Assembly: GCA_015711875.1 (NCBI GenBank)
Contig: JACVJG010000184.1
Span: 1-6,390, forward strand
From: Candidatus Solincola jinzensis
GTDB taxonomy: Bacteria; Actinomycetota; Geothermincolia; Geothermincolales; RBG-13-55-18
Reading direction: 5' to 3'
DNA: 6,390 bases
In this document: piece after piece, positions 5,892 through 6,390 of the stretch
How positions within the stretch are numbered: the stretch's first letter is position 1
Layout: every line of letters starts with the position of its first letter
Notes under the pieces: model-generated
What the model was told of the DNA's origin: nothing
Seen by the model: the letters and a program-made list of their open reading frames with translations, nothing else
The model's database searches: none
Position numbers and translations under genes: made by a program

Positions 5892-6390
5892 CTAGTTCTT
5901 GCCCACGGTTATGATGACCTGTGCGCCCGGGCTCGCAGAGGCCCCCCCTCCCGGGAACTGGCTGATGACCGTGCCCGCCAGGGAGGGGTCGGAAGGGCTG
6001 TAGACCACCTTGTAGGTGAAACCGGCTCTCGTGAGAGTCTCCTTGGCGGCGGTCTCGCTCATCCCCACCACGCCGGGCACCGACGACTGGGGCGACGACC
6101 CCTGGCTTACGGTTATGGAGACAGCGGAACCCGCGGTCACGGTGGTGCCGGCCAGGGGCGACTGACCTATGACCTTACCCTTGGGGGCGGTGCTGGAATA
6201 GGCGTAGTTCACCACGGGGCTGAGGCCGGCGCCGCGGATGGCGGCTACCGCCTCGCCCTCGGACATCCCCGTGACCCCCGGAACGGTTATGCGCTGGTTC
6301 TGGCTGTTATGGATGGTGCACCTCTGAGTGGGCTCTTCGCCGCGCCGGAAGGTACGCGACTCGGTATGCGGACACAGGGAGGTGGCCAGC
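5892..6390 (-). CDS. C-terminal end of a class A penicillin-binding protein with two PASTA domains
   Basis: The frame is open from the right edge of the window to a TAG at 5892-5894, so the ATG at 6266-6264 is internal and the glycosyltransferase and transpeptidase domains lie outside. The first visible segment, at 6389-6318, has LATSLCPHTESRTF then GEEPTQRC. This pattern (LA..CP.T...F..G..P...C) is what commonly ends the transpeptidase part of class A PBPs, before any tail. Two PASTA domains follow: the first at about 6290-6099, beginning ITVPGVTGMSEGEAV and ending VSITVSQG; the second at about 6080-5895, beginning SVPGVVGMSE and ending VIITVGKN, with a short SSPQSS linker. PASTA domains face the cell exterior and bind peptidoglycan or muropeptides in some proteins. 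A PASTA serine/threonine kinase is the alternative, but the Cys-containing segment before the first PASTA argues for a PBP. Stop codons of this and the TPR gene are 21 bases apart. Confidence 0.85.
   Translation of the reverse strand, partial: LATSLCPHTESRTFRRGEEPTQRCTIHNSQNQRITVPGVTGMSEGEAVAAIRGAGLSPVVNYAYSSTAPKGKVIGQSPLAGTTVTAGSAVSITVSQGSSPQSSVPGVVGMSETAAKETLTRAGFTYKVVYSPSDPSLAGTVISQFPGGGASASPGAQVIITVGKN

Noticed and set aside
5883..5904. GGGCA / TGCCC stem between the convergent TPR and PBP genes as a shared terminator
   Set aside because: The stem is five pairs with a 12-base loop, overlaps the PBP stop codon, and has no T-run on either strand; no convincing terminator is visible in the 21-base gap.

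Overview
The window is a gene-dense, GC-rich stretch of bacterial chromosome. Four complete genes and one 5'-truncated gene lie on the + strand, and one 5'-truncated gene lies on the - strand at the right end. No RNA genes, insertion sequences, CRISPR arrays or phage genes were seen. The mix of a class A penicillin-binding protein with C-terminal PASTA domains, a bacterial PolX with a PHP domain, a possible RemA/DUF370-like protein, purine-rich ribosome binding sites, and frequent AGG and ATA codons in GC-rich DNA points to a Gram-positive-type organism. A deep-branching actinobacterium (Coriobacteriia or Geothermincolia-like) or a GC-rich Firmicutes relative would fit. This placement is inference and was not tested by a search.

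Layout. Positions 1-1329 hold the C-terminal ~95% of argininosuccinate lyase (argH), followed after 29 bases by polX (1359-3095), a DNA polymerase X/PHP repair enzyme. A 95-base gap then holds a perfect TATAAT -10 box set inside an inverted repeat and preceded by a 7-base direct repeat where a -35 box is expected. It leads into a 132-residue protein (3191-3589) with a RemA-like N-terminal half and an acidic helical C-terminal half. A stem-loop spans that gene's stop codon. Next comes a NIF3/DUF34-family protein (3649-4644) with a TTG start set by a perfect AAGGAGG. A 110-base gap follows, ending in an 8-bp inverted repeat directly before the ribosome binding site of a ten-repeat TPR protein (4755-5870). 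On the opposite strand, converging on the TPR gene with only 21 bases between, is the C-terminal end of a class A penicillin-binding protein carrying two PASTA domains (5892-6390, continuing beyond the window).

How the genes work together. argH and polX are closely spaced and probably co-transcribed, though their functions (arginine synthesis, DNA repair) are unrelated. The RemA-like gene appears to start a new transcription unit that may run into the NIF3-like gene. The TPR gene may have its own promoter and leader. The PBP is a cell-wall synthesis enzyme on a separate transcript. Nothing here forms an obvious multi-gene new system. The points of most interest are the diverged RemA-like protein with its unusual promoter, and the possible alternative RNA structures ahead of the TPR gene.
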